Shown: positions 50,901 to 61,145 of the stretch, in pieces
Layout of the letters: each line of letters starts with the position of its first letter
Numbering within the stretch: position 1 is the first letter of the stretch
Source: Ptychodera flava
Taxonomy: Eukaryota; Hemichordata; Enteropneusta; Ptychoderidae
Reading direction: 5' to 3'
Length of the DNA stretch: 64,000 bases
Assembly: GCF_041260155.1 (NCBI RefSeq)
Contig: NW_027248372.1
Span: 446,501-510,500 of the forward strand
Position numbers and translations under genes: made by a program
The notes under the pieces: model-generated
Told to the model about the DNA's origin: nothing
What the model saw: the letters and a program-made list of their open reading frames with translations, nothing else
Database searches by the model: none

Positions 50901-51573
50901 CATCTCATGGCCAGTCAATATGAGCGAAATGTTTTCGGCCAGAGTGGATGTACAGAAAGGGAGTCTCACCTGAACCAAAAGCTACTGATAGAGTCCCTGG
51001 CAGGAAGTTGTCCGATTAGCGTCATTGGGACACGGGTTTTCGTTGTTCATCACCTGTCAGCAACATAAACAGGACGTGAAACGCGTGTTGATACAACTTC
51101 CTTCCTTGTCACCATGGTGATCTGCGCGCCCACTATTTAGCTTGTCAACGAAGCGTAAAATGCTATTGTTTACATTTGAATTCTAGTCCGGACCAGAATT
51201 TACTAAGTCTTGTCAAAAACAACTCATGTACCGGTTGAGTTGACAAACTGAATACGGTGTAGCTCAACCTCAACATGCTTGGGGAGTAGAACAAGAAAAT
51301 GTGGTTCCCTTTTAAAAAAATACAAATTTGTAAAAAAATCCTTAAAAGTGACTAATACTAGTACTGGCCAAGATTTTGCGCAGGCTCACCCAAAAGCCAG
51401 TATTTGTCAATTCGTATAGAATGTGATTTTCAGTGGGTCATGCAAAGTGGCAGTGGAACATGAGAAATGAGGATACAGTAGTTCCGGATATTGGTATTAT
51501 TGGACCAGTAACCTTGGTAACACTTGGAAAAAGGTTCACAGAAGGGACAAATTCCTCCCCCCCCCCCCCATTC

Positions 51574-51790
51574 AAGGTAGCTTGCGCCTCGAGACTGAAC
51601 TCCTAAACGTTAGCCCAAACTTTCTCTAAGAAAACTATAAACCATTCCCTTTCGAAATCGAGAATAAAAATCAGGGCTTACCGTGCACAAGTTGGTACCA
51701 GAAAAAAACTAATGACCCAATATTTACCGAAACTTGAAATTCGAAATGGCCGTCGACCTTGTGTTAGTGGGAAAATTTACGTTTCGATGT
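51574..51790 (-). mobile_element. MITE family B, copy 4, partial, antisense
   Basis: Begins AAGGTAGCTTGCGCCTCGAG and carries the complement of the family's GATTTTTATTCTTGATTT and GGCCATTTTGAATTTC blocks. Confidence 0.65.
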
Positions 51791-51908
51791 TCACAAAAGT
51801 AAGCAGTTGAAAACTTGACTTGCTCCATACCCTTCAAATTGGGCCCCTACAAGTGGTGGATTAAACAGTTTTGTAAAAGTTTTCATGCATTCATGCACGC
51901 AAAGATAG

Positions 51909-51925
51909 ACATAGATAGATAGATT

Positions 51926-51958
<33 letters not shown>

Positions 51959-52010
51959 AATCACCCATACACACATAGATACATACATAGATACATAGAT
52001 ACATACATAG

Positions 52011-52041
<31 letters not shown>

Positions 52042-52136
52042 CATACATACGTACGTACGTACGTACGTACGTACGTACGTACATACATACATACATACAT
52101 ACATACATACATACATACATACATACATACATACAT

Positions 52137-52175
<39 letters not shown>

Positions 52176-52178
52176 CAT
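51909..52178 (+). repeat. GATA, CATA, CGTA, CATA and CA microsatellite array
   Basis: GATA run near 51,913-51,957, CATA/CGTA/CATA run about 52,013-52,153, then CA repeat about 52,152-52,178. Confidence 0.95.
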
Positions 52179-52214
52179 TTTTGTGTGACAGAAAAGGTAA
52201 GTTCCTTTAAGAAG

Positions 52215-52220
52215 TTTATT
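52215..52220 (-). terminator. Poly(A) signal of the TSP1 receptor gene
   Basis: AATAAA on the minus strand about 140 bp after the stop codon. Some 35-60 bp further down is a (TG)n run, which fits a GU-rich downstream element. Confidence 0.6.
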
Positions 52221-52358
52221 AATTCTTTCAATACAGTACTGCTTGGCTTTGTTTACTACAAAACAAATGGGAAGGAAGTAATATCCCTAAAACCATCCTT
52301 CTCCCAGCATGCCATGCACTTTATACAGTTAGCGGTAAATGTCGACTCCTCATAACGA

Positions 52359-52482
52359 CTACGAGGCTTCTACCTCTAGGTATAAGTCTTCCTCTGCTGA
52401 ATGTGGTGTATCGTACACGTGATCTGCATCTCCTTCAAATTCACTAGGCGAGTGGGGGACTTCATACAAGGGTTCTTTGTGT
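52359..52482 (-). CDS. TSP1 receptor exon 7: C-terminal tyrosine motifs and stop
   Basis: Residues 336-376, with PLYEVPHSP (Tyr342), HVYDTPHSA (Tyr359) and DLYLEV (Tyr370), and stop TAG. Confidence 0.88.
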
Positions 52483-53034
52483 CTAGGGGGAAAAAAACAA
52501 AGGTTCAAAACGAGATACATCAGACGGTACGTTGAGATAGCCATTTACTTGTTTAACAGATTATTAGCCTCTACATATACACTAACTCTTTGAGAGACTG
52601 TCACCAGATGAATTCGGAATGATATGTGTGTCAAAGCACCGGCATGTAGGATTACATATTTGCTGTGATGGGTGGGGGTGATTAAAAACGGCAAACGACA
52701 ACGAAACTTGGAGCATCTATTTCAATTTTCGTGCTCCAATCCGCGCAATTTGTTGTGGTTACACATATCTAACAAAATGTGTTGAGATCCTAATGATAAC
52801 ACTGCCATCCACAGTGTAGGGACTGTTCAATGAAGCTCGAAGACTGCCAACATTTGTCACGGGCGTGAATGAGATTGCCCGTAGAGGGCGCTCTGCGAAA
52901 GAATTTCGCACAGGTTGCCCTGTTTTGCTGCCACAATGTGTTGTTGATTTAAACAGCCTGCTTACCCGATACCACGGCCAGATTTGCCCCGTTTGTCCGG
53001 TGTTGGTGGAGGTGAGTACTCTGGAATAACACTC

Positions 53035-53115
<81 letters not shown>

Positions 53116-56100
53116 AATAATCGTTAACATTTTAAGTACTGAAGACCATCGTGTAATGCACAATTCGAATGCATAATTTTTATGAATACTGGAAAATAAC
53201 ACCTTAAAAATCGACAACAGGCATTCTCTGTATGCCTGGTGACTTGAATTTCAAGTGAACGTTAAACATCAATTTTGCTGAAACGGCCTCATTGCTTTTT
53301 TATTGGAGAGGGGGTCTCAAATATATCCAACTTTCGAATAATTGAACGACAATGGGTGTAGTGTCTATCTAGATAACAAAGGGTTATGATTAGACCAAGG
53401 CAGAGACGAGATTAACCCAATAGGGCACCGTGACAGTGTTTTTTAAGTTGTGATAACGCCCCCTAGCGATCGAAGACTTACTCTCGCCTGGAACTATCCG
53501 GAACCGGTACATCTTCATACGGGTCAATGTACAAGTCTTCTTCACTGCCATGGTCACTACGAATAGTGCTGTACACGCTGCTGCCGTCTCTTTTGTCGCT
53601 TTGTGGCCTGATATTTGCAAGAGAAAAAAATGAGATAGTACTTTGTTCCATCCTTCAACGTGGAGCTACGTAACATAGCGTGACAGATAACTGCTTGAAC
53701 AATAACCTTACGATATAGTGAGATACTTTTGTACTTTAATTACTTTATTAATTATAACATAATTTATTGCATGAAACAAGTAGCGTTGCTGAGGTAAAGG
53801 GCATTCATAGAAAAAAAAATGGCGGGGCCAAAATTTTCATTTGCCTGTGAAAAATTGAGTTGGTCTGTATATTGACAGCCTTGCGTACGAGTCCCGGTAT
53901 GTAGGCCTATAAGTTGCCCGGGGTGCAGAATTATTTTACAGTTACAAACGTTCGTCAATTCTTGTGAAGAGTGACCCTATCCCCACATAATTGATCCTTA
54001 ACTGAGTGCAGACGTAATTAATGTTTTACTGTGCTTACCCAGTAAGTTTTGGTCTGTCGGATGTTGGGGGAGGAGGCGGGGGAACGGCGTCTCCCGGCTT
54101 TCTTTTTGCCGCTTCCTTCTTGGCTTCCGGATCCACCGAAAACAATTTTCGCCATCTAAAATTCGGACAGACAAAAATAACATTTTAACGAATTGCTTTC
54201 GCTCACAATCCACCACATATAATGTAGTATCTCACGCCGAATTCACATTCAGAAACACAAGGGATTTCTTGGGGATCTCACATTTAAATATAATATTGCA
54301 AGGTGGGCTCTAGTCTTTTCTATTTCGTCCACTTCTATCCTTAGAGGAATTTTCTGTTCGCAAAGGTGCTGAATGGTAACTTATACATCAAAGCAAAACT
54401 TTACAGCAATATCTCAGCAATTAAATGTAATGGATACAAGTGTCACCAGCCTCGGCATCCTTTAACATGTCGACGCCACGGACAAAAAATAGAATTAGGC
54501 CTTCAATGTTAGAGGATTTTTTTCCTGAGACAAGCTGTCAACATTATGAAAGGAAAACGCCAACTTCAAGTTAAGGTACACAGACCATCGAATTAGATAT
54601 GCCACATATTACAACTCATCCTGGGTTCACATGGCAAAACTGGAACCCAGAGTCACTGTATTATTTCTCTTCGGAGATACTCGGGAAGAATTTACCCATT
54701 TTGAAATAAGTCACATTTCCGTGGAGCCGTACGGCAGTATCACGGGAAATACGAAATTGCTGATCCAAAAGCAACCCCTCCGAGGACCAAACGCTACATT
54801 TGCTACTTCTCCCATCCTATTTAAAGGGACAAAGTCGGCCATTTTTCATGAAACACGATTGGAACTAATTTGGGATAACTTGATTTTCATATTTTTCAAG
54901 TTTCTCAAAATGTTAGGTGCCATATAGGTGAATGTTGCAATATTGCAAATTACTCATAAAAAACAAATGTGTAATGTAAAAAGAAAAGCAGATGACATTA
55001 CATTTGTAGATTAAATCAGCATTACTTCACCATCTAATTATCCCAAATTAGTTCCAATCGTGTTATGAGTTTTGTTTGATGCTAGATACTACTTTTATTG
55101 TTTGACATGTTGAAAGATACTGAATGAATGATTAACCATGCATATATTCGACCCCCGTTTTAGACTAATTACATGAAACCATTGCAAAAATGAATTAATG
55201 GTCATGGCCATTAATGCAGTTTCGCGATGGTGTCATGTATTATTGTGTCTAAAACTGGGGTCGAATATATGCATGGTCGACCATTCATTCAGTATCTTTC
55301 AACATGTCAAACAATATTAAGTAGTATCTCGTATCAAATAAAATTCATGAAAAAATGGCCGACTTTGTCCCTTTAACTTGACGAATTTCTGCTCAATCGG
55401 TGATTTTTTGACTAATCTTCCTTCCTCAAAAAGTCACGTAGTCGCCGGGACAAGTTTTAGGGCGTGTTTAAAATACACTAACTTTTATCATAGAGAAAGA
55501 TAGATAGTCTATGATACTCTGTGCTTTTATTAAGTCTTACTAAGCACAAGAAATTATAAAAACGCTTCTAAAATTTCACTACGACTTCGAAAGAAAAGGA
55601 CAGCTTTTTACCAGAAATTCGAAAGCATAAAGCCATCTGCCAATGCACTTTTACTACTATGTTATGTTATGTTATGTTATATTTATTTATTAAAGTGTCA
55701 TGTGTGGTCTTAAACAGCTTGGTTGCCACACCCAGCCCCAAGGGCTTACAAGACACTGAAACAGTAAATAAAGTACATAGATATGAATAGCTCGAAATGT
55801 AATTTAAGTATAAGAAGCTTCTTGTCTCATTGAAAATGCATGATAGACATAGGATGCCAATGCCAACTAGTAGTAGCGAAAAGAAAAACACTTACCCGCC
55901 CTTGGCTCTAATCAACGACACAAACATAACAGTGCCGCCGATAACAATGCTGGACAGTACGCAGATGACAACAATGAAAGCTGAAATAAGTAAGTAATTA
56001 AGTAATTAAGTAAGTAAGTAAGTAAGTAAGTAATTAAGTAAGTAAGTAAGTAAGTAAGTATATTTTCAGCAGATTTTCATCTGACAGGGAAATAAAGCAT

Positions 56101-58647
56101 ATGATTGTCATTTGTATCTAAACCCAAAAATTTTGAAAACTCTGTGTGAGAGACATGTAATAAAAATATCATAGCCCACACAGGGATTGTGTACCCTCGG
56201 CATTACCGTTGACTATGCGATCGCCAGGTCTTACGGCGGCTGAACTAGAACGACATTCGGGCAGTACGAACGGAACGCATAATCGCTTCTCAGTAGAACT
56301 ATCGTGTACCGAAAAATAATGGTTAAAGCCACACAATTTACCTATTGTTGTATTGGCGCAGTGGATGACATGACATAATCTTCTCTCTAACAGGGCAGAC
56401 TTGGGACAGTTGATGACACCAATATCGCATTCACGTGATCTTGACTGGTGACCGTTACCGCAGGTCACATTGCAACCCGACCACTTCGACCACTCCGTAA
56501 AGAGTGCAGAGAAACCTGACTCTTTGAATTGTCGGTCCGCTAACTCGTAATCACCCAAAAACGACGGTGGTGGCCTGTCGTGTGTGATGCCGAAAGGACC
56601 GAACATTCCAGAACGCCCTCTACCAGAATTTCTCTGTTTCAGTCGAGATTCTAAATGTCTTCTTAGTGTTGCCTCTTCGTCCAATTCCTTTTCCAAATCA
56701 TTATCCATGAGTCTATCAAAGCGGTCTACATCTGACGACTTTTTCACTCGCTTGAATCTACTTTCGTCATCGAGATATCTACGTTGCCTGTTGACGAGGG
56801 CGCTGTACCTCTTCCCATCCCCACCCAGTTCACCATACACTTGGTATCCATTGGCAAGTCTTTCATCAAGCCTGGTATCTGGCAAGTTACAGACAGTAGA
56901 GATAAGATAAATCTTCCCGAGAATGCATTTACTGGTGCAACAAGACCTAACGCTCTTGGGATGTCAAAAATTGAAATGTTTCAAACCAACTTGCAATACT
57001 TGGCATTCGCAAAATATAATTCGTCTGCTCGTAGACAGTGGAGCGAAATCTTCCGCTCCAGTATTGGGATGGCAACATTTTATGTAGACTAAAAGTAAAG
57101 TTTTTCGCTTTTTGAATGATTTTCACAAGCGTGAAAGACAGACGCCCATCCAACACATGTATTTTATAAGTGGGTATTTTTGAATCATCGTGCCCAGCGA
57201 ATTTGTGCGAAGAGGACTGGCAAATGAGTCTGCACAGCCAGATCATCCGGAATACTAGACACACCCGATCCTCATCGCTTAGAAATTATTATATTACTTC
57301 AACTTAAGATTTAAAAGCTTCCATGAAACAGCCGATCTCCGCAAATAAAACGCTCATGCGTCCTGGGATAACCTTCTGGCCAAAATTCTCTATATAAATG
57401 TTGTATTAATCACAAGTATGTGTCTCTCTTCAAAATTAAAATGGTCAGAAGTAGGATACTATAACGAAAGACCGAAAGAACAGAAGCTGATCATCATTGC
57501 TATTGGAGTCGTACGCTTACCTTTAAAGTCATTAAAAGGGTTATCCGAAGTGAAAAATAACCCACACATTTCACTAGACTGAGCATCGTGAAAGAGTGCA
57601 CTACTTTTATGGGTAAGCGTTGAAATGTATCTAGATACAACTTGTGAATTTTCATTTACTCCTGGAGCATATTTTATGAGATGTTCAGATACTGATATTT
57701 GGACTTTCAAATTTGTATAACACTTTTCTAATTTACTGCTTGTGTGAGTATGGGTGGATGGGGGGGGGGGGCTAATTGCTCTCGGAATAAGAAAAACTTT
57801 TACCATCTTAGTTTTTTGAAAAATCGAAAATTATGTTTTCCCGATAGAGTTAACACAGGGATGGTGGTTCCACCAATTCAGAGTTTGATGTAGCCAAGTA
57901 CGAGTGTATTTGAACACGGACCTTCTTTGCTAGGTAAGAAGGTACTGTAGGCTGCGAGTTCGAATCCGATAGAAAAAAATACTGAATTACCAACGTGTCT
58001 TCCTGAAATCATACAAACGCGCCTGGAGTGAAAGACGTAAACGTTTGCTCAAACTTTCCCCAAGGAAGCTTTCAAGCATTCCCTATTAGAACTATAAATA
58101 CAAATCATGGGTCACTGGGCAAATTTGTCACCAGAGAAACAAATTAACTTAAAATGGCCGGGGGGGGGGGGGATTGCCGACTTACGTAAAATAGAGGATG
58201 AAATTTTTATTTACGACAAGAGCTTTGAAGTTCGCTCTTACAAGTGCTACATCAATGTCTTGTAAAAAATTGAGAGTTCGAATATTTGTCCTCGAGACGC
58301 ATTTTACCTTAATACCGGTATGTTTCTCTGCATGCAAGGCGACCCTGAATTTTATTCTCGATTTTGTTTTAGAGTATGGTTGAATATTTCAGGGTCGAAA
58401 GTTTGAGCAAACGTTGAAGTCTTTCACTTCCGAGGAGCATACTGCCTTAAAGCAACACGTGTTCGAACTTCAGTCGATGTCAGCAGCATGGAACGCCGCG
58501 CTTGCGAAGCCGAGTGTCAACATTACGATCGCCATCAAGGCCGTACGAAAATAACCATAAAAAATAGAACACACCTTGTGAGTTTATGACATCAAGGACA
58601 GAGCCACAAATTATCAAAACGATCACCACGACTGCTTCTAGCCTCAT
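52359..58647 (-). CDS. TSP1-domain type I membrane receptor with YxxP-rich cytoplasmic tail, complete, 7 coding exons
   Basis: Joined exons 58575-58647, 56342-56878, 55896-55980, 54039-54155, 53482-53607, 52966-53034 and 52359-52482, all with GT/AG borders and matching phases, encode 376 residues. Order: signal peptide 1-23; furin-type RQRR at 55-58; charged helical segment about 74-107; one thrombospondin type 1 repeat 152-198 with WSKW, six Cys and the CNVTCG O-fucosylation motif; transmembrane helix 204-227; tail 228-376 with a six-proline run (257-262), an ITIM-like SVYSTI (Tyr283), and YxxP motifs at Tyr297, Tyr319, Tyr342 and Tyr359, plus Tyr301 and Tyr370. Such motifs recruit SH2 proteins (Crk/Nck type for YxxP) and SH3 proteins. 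I do not recognise a named orthologue. It is divergent from the ASB-like gene. Ligand and function unknown. Confidence 0.88.
52966..53034 (-). CDS. TSP1 receptor exon 6 (69 bp) behind a (TC)n acceptor
   Basis: Residues 313-335, with EYSPPPTP (Tyr319). In-frame cassette (69 bp, phase 2-2), so skipping would remove one YxxP motif cleanly. Its polypyrimidine tract is a TC microsatellite. Confidence 0.82.
53035..53112 (-). repeat. (TC)n microsatellite forming the exon 6 acceptor tract
   Basis: About 75 bp of GA on the plus strand, that is TC on the transcript, ending in CAG at the exon 6 border. Confidence 0.95.
53482..53607 (-). CDS. TSP1 receptor exon 5: tyrosine motifs 1-3
   Basis: Residues 271-312, with SVYSTI (Tyr283), LYIDP (Tyr297) and PYEDV (Tyr301). 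Phase 2-2. Confidence 0.88.
54039..54155 (-). CDS. TSP1 receptor exon 4: basic and polyproline juxtamembrane segment
   Basis: Residues 232-270, lysine-rich then PPPPPPTSDRPK, a likely SH3 or WW/EVH1 ligand. Donor GTAAGC. Confidence 0.88.
54821..55376. mobile_element. TTAA-flanked foldback element, 556 bp, with nested MITE
   Basis: TTAA at 54,821 and 55,373. Inverted ends AGGGACAAAGTCGGCCATTT and complement. The remaining arms (about 55,069-55,345) form a large palindrome around GGTCATGGCC. The left arm is interrupted by family C copy 2. Lies in receptor intron 3. Confidence 0.85.
54852..55064 (+). mobile_element. MITE family C, copy 2 (213 bp), with ATGA duplication
   Basis: Inverted ends AACACGATTGG and complement, flanked by ATGA on both sides (54,848-54,851 and 55,065-55,068). 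The intact right arm of the host palindrome shows the uninterrupted sequence. Confidence 0.85.
55655..55790 (-). mobile_element. Possible LINE 3'-end fragment
   Basis: A short TTATG tandem run next to TTTATTTATTAAAG and a CCCCAAGGGCTTACA block looks like the 3' tail of a CR1/L2-like LINE read in reverse. Weak. Confidence 0.3.
55896..55980 (-). CDS. TSP1 receptor exon 3: transmembrane helix
   Basis: Residues 204-231: AFIVVICVLSSIVIGG onward, followed by RAK as the cytoplasmic anchor. One exon encodes just the membrane span. Confidence 0.9.
55984..56060 (+). repeat. (AAGT)n microsatellite in receptor intron 2
   Basis: Imperfect AAGT/AATT tetranucleotides immediately upstream (in transcript sense) of the transmembrane exon. 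Confidence 0.9.
56342..56878 (-). CDS. TSP1 receptor exon 2: ectodomain
   Basis: Residues 25-203. Encodes the whole ectodomain including the single TSP1 repeat. Acceptor CTTGCCAG, donor GTAAAT. NVT (161-163) and NTT (200-202) are N-glycosylation sequons. Confidence 0.92.
56879..58574. mobile_element. Receptor intron 1 with MITE family B copies and a SINE-like piece
   Basis: A plus-sense family B fragment at about 57,690-57,870 and antisense and sense fragments at about 58,020-58,455 (ending TACTGCC TTAA) surround a GAGTTCGAATCCGAT B-box-like segment (57,955). G runs at 57,760 and 58,160 mark decayed parts. No exon recognised. Confidence 0.5.
58575..58647 (-). CDS. TSP1 receptor exon 1: signal peptide
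   Basis: ATG with A at -3, then MRLEAVVVIVLIICGSVL, a typical signal peptide. Phase 1 donor GTGTGT. Confidence 0.8.
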
Positions 58648-59149
58648 GTTACCATTGCTTCTTGGGTATTACTGAAATAATTTGGCAGAACAAAGTATAC
58701 ATATTGAGAGTATATTTTTACGTGGACCATGTCCCTGTTCTGTGGCGTGCGATGTTCAAACCACAGATGTTCGGTGAACATTCTGTATTTCGATTCGAAT
58801 AGTTCGAACGCCGTACCCCTCAGCCTTGTGTTTCAGTGAGGCTGGTGCAAAGGGCTCGAAGTTTCGATATCATCTCGCAACGACGACGAATTAATCATGA
58901 AAAGATAAAGGTATTTGAGAGGACCATCCCTAAACTGAACCCAAGCACCGAACTTGTTCTCAACCGAAGTGTCTCCCAGTCTTTTTCCTCTTCTGCAACG
59001 CCCTCTAGTGATCTTATTATTAACAAAGGGAATTGTAATGGGGACTCGTTCTCTCTATTGTGCCGCATAGTTCTAGTACTCCCACTGACAACATCAAGCC
59101 GCGACAGGAAAAGAAACATCTTGGAATTTTTTTGCGAGGAACAATAACC
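58648..59149. promoter_or_regulatory. Bidirectional promoter region between receptor and ASB-like gene
   Basis: 502 bp separate two divergent start codons. I see no TATA box at a proper distance on either side. The region is unique sequence and includes an open frame (58,836-59,147) beginning with GTG, which I treat as 5' UTR rather than a gene. Confidence 0.5.
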
Positions 59150-60550
59150 ATGTTGTCGGTAGCTTATATGCTCATGGAGCTTATGAGTTCCAAGAGCACG
59201 CTCCGATCTAGATGGGCCCGGTCACAAATACGGCTTCTGCACAGAATAATTCGCGAACAAGACGTGGAAGGCTGCAAAGAGTTTCTGAGAGGCGACGTCA
59301 ACTGGAAGGAATTATTGCCCATCGGAAAGGAAGAGGGGGAGGGGGAGGGGCATGTTTATCTTCCGCATCACCTGATGTTCTACCACCTTAGCAACAACAT
59401 GAACATAGAGATTCTGCAGATGTTACTCGACAGCGGGCTGGATCCAAACTTCGGGGATCGCGCGGGAAGGACGGCGCTGCACTGCTTGATCAGGAAGATG
59501 CACTACCAGAAGATGTTCAACAGGAACGAAGGCGATGCGGATCAGTTGTTGGGGGCCTACATGAAGACTTTGCTTGTCTACGGTGCCAACCCTAACGCAC
59601 AGGACGTCAATGGGAGCACGCCCATGCACTCGGCCGCCATTTACAACTATCCTGGCTGCAGTTCTGTGCTGAAACAGTACGGTGGCAACGTCGAGATGGA
59701 AGACTCGAGAGGGATGACGCCCTTCCTAAAAGCAGTTGAGTTCGGTAGCTTTCAGGTTATGCAGGAGTTGGCTTCCCTGGGCGTTAACGTGCACCGCTGG
59801 GATAATTTTGGCAAGACTGCCTTGCACGCCATGGGGCAGCACGCCCGCATGCAGAGGATGCAGTGCATGAAGTTTCTCATGGGGCACGGACTGGATGTTA
59901 ATCAGCAGGACAACGAAGGTAACACTTGCCTGCATTTGGCTGCCAGGTCGAAAGCCCCAGAGGACATCATCGTTGAGCTGTTACTGAACGGCGCCGACGC
60001 AAACATACTGAACAATCTAGGGCGCTCGCCGCTGCATGAATATTTGGACAATGAATATTTGTGGACTGAATCAAACTGTAGTTATATCGTGCTCTCCTAC
60101 AGCCCGGAGAAGGGAAGTTTTCCAAAAACACAGGTCACACCTGGCGTATCCTCGTTTGAAGGGCTTTGCCGCATCCTGGACAACACAACACGAATTCGCG
60201 TCCACAACGAAACCGGAGAACTTCCTCTGCTCCTCAGAAAACCGGAGTCCGCAAAACTCACCAACTTTCTGATAGAGCTCACCAACCGGCCGCTGTCTTT
60301 AAAATTCCTAAGCCGACAAGCCGTCAGGAGGGTGATGGGACAAGAACGGCTGACGAAGGTCGAAGTTCGGAGATTGGAAATACCCAAGACCCTCCAGATT
60401 TACATTTACAGGCCAATCTGCTCCTGCCAAACTTTGATGATAGAGTGTCCGCCGGTCCCGCGGGACAAGGAAGAAGACAATGTGGGGCTGCAAAATGTAC
60501 ACATAGGAGGATGGACAATAGTTCATTTGCGAATGCACGAGCTGAAATGA
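59150..60550 (+). CDS. Ankyrin repeat and SOCS box (ASB-like) protein, single exon, 466 residues
   Basis: ASB proteins are substrate adaptors of Cullin5-Elongin B/C ubiquitin ligases. The ATG at 59,150 (ACC before it) is the first in frame after an upstream stop. Ankyrin-type repeats occur at about 73-104, 106-152, 154-185, 187-218, 220-254 and 256-288, with a partial one from 290; typical cores are GRTALH, GSTPMHSAA, GKTALH and GNTCLHLAA. The SOCS box at about 380-420 has the Elongin C-binding SLKFLSRQAVRR, with Ser388 where Cys is usual, and a Cullin-box-like EIPKTLQIYI. An unusual 46-residue tail follows the SOCS box. The gene is intronless, with AATAAA seven bases after the stop. Which ASB subfamily is unclear. 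Confidence 0.88.
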   Translation: MLSVAYMLMELMSSKSTLRSRWARSQIRLLHRIIREQDVEGCKEFLRGDVNWKELLPIGKEEGEGEGHVYLPHHLMFYHLSNNMNIEILQMLLDSGLDPNFGDRAGRTALHCLIRKMHYQKMFNRNEGDADQLLGAYMKTLLVYGANPNAQDVNGSTPMHSAAIYNYPGCSSVLKQYGGNVEMEDSRGMTPFLKAVEFGSFQVMQELASLGVNVHRWDNFGKTALHAMGQHARMQRMQCMKFLMGHGLDVNQQDNEGNTCLHLAARSKAPEDIIVELLLNGADANILNNLGRSPLHEYLDNEYLWTESNCSYIVLSYSPEKGSFPKTQVTPGVSSFEGLCRILDNTTRIRVHNETGELPLLLRKPESAKLTNFLIELTNRPLSLKFLSRQAVRRVMGQERLTKVEVRRLEIPKTLQIYIYRPICSCQTLMIECPPVPRDKEEDNVGLQNVHIGGWTIVHLRMHELK

Positions 60551-60556
60551 TTTTGC

Positions 60557-60562
60557 AATAAA
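60557..60562 (+). terminator. Poly(A) signal of the ASB-like gene
   Basis: AATAAA starting 7 bp after the stop codon, implying a 3' UTR of only about 30 bp if used. Confidence 0.55.
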
Positions 60563-60790
60563 CTATTGAATGTTATTACCCCTGAATGCTGTATGAACTT
60601 TCACTTTTTTATGGTTTCGCTTAATAAGACTTGAAGGAAAGAATTGTAACAATAAGTGATAAAAGTCCCTAACTGACATTTTTCCAATAACTTTTAGTCA
60701 ATACGAGAAATTGAAGCAAGATAGGTAATTTACAGCAACAGCGCGTATGAACATACCCCTATGTCACAAAATTTTAAATGAGCCGTGCTT

Positions 60791-61145
60791 TTAGGGTAGA
60801 ATGCGCCTCGGGGACAGATATTCGGACTCTCAAACTTTTACAATTCCTTTCTGATCCTCCACTTGTTGGGGTTCATTTTAAAGCTCTTGGTGTAAGAAAA
60901 ATATTCATCCTCTTAGTTTATCGAAACTTTATTATTCTCCATAGAGTTAGGGGGGGGGGGGTGGCCATTTTGAATTAGAAATACCGGTATTCTTAAATAT
61001 TGGGTAATTTATTTCTCTAGTGCTAAATTTCCACGGTGACCCACGATTTTTATTCTTGATTTGAAAGAGAATTATTAAAATTTGCCTTGCGGCAAGTTTG
61101 AGCGCAAGTTTAAATCCTTCACTTTCGAGGCACATTCTACCTTAA
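60791..61145 (+). mobile_element. MITE family B, copy with well-preserved ends
   Basis: GGTAGAATGCGCCTCG at the left and GAGGCACATTCTACC TTAA at the right are inverted. The internal GGCCATTTTGAATTAG block is typical. Confidence 0.8.

Noticed and set aside
54631..54820. Plus-strand frame with VTVLFLFGDTREE, faintly like a beta-1,3-galactosyltransferase start
   Set aside because: Too short and weak, lies in an intron of the receptor gene and runs into a MITE; kept only as a possible relic.
58836..59147. 103-codon frame upstream of the ASB-like gene
   Set aside because: Starts with GTG, has no domain, and sits where a 5' UTR or promoter is expected.
59060..59149. N-terminal extension of the ASB-like protein to base 59,060
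   Set aside because: That start is GTG; the first in-frame ATG, with good context, is at 59,150.
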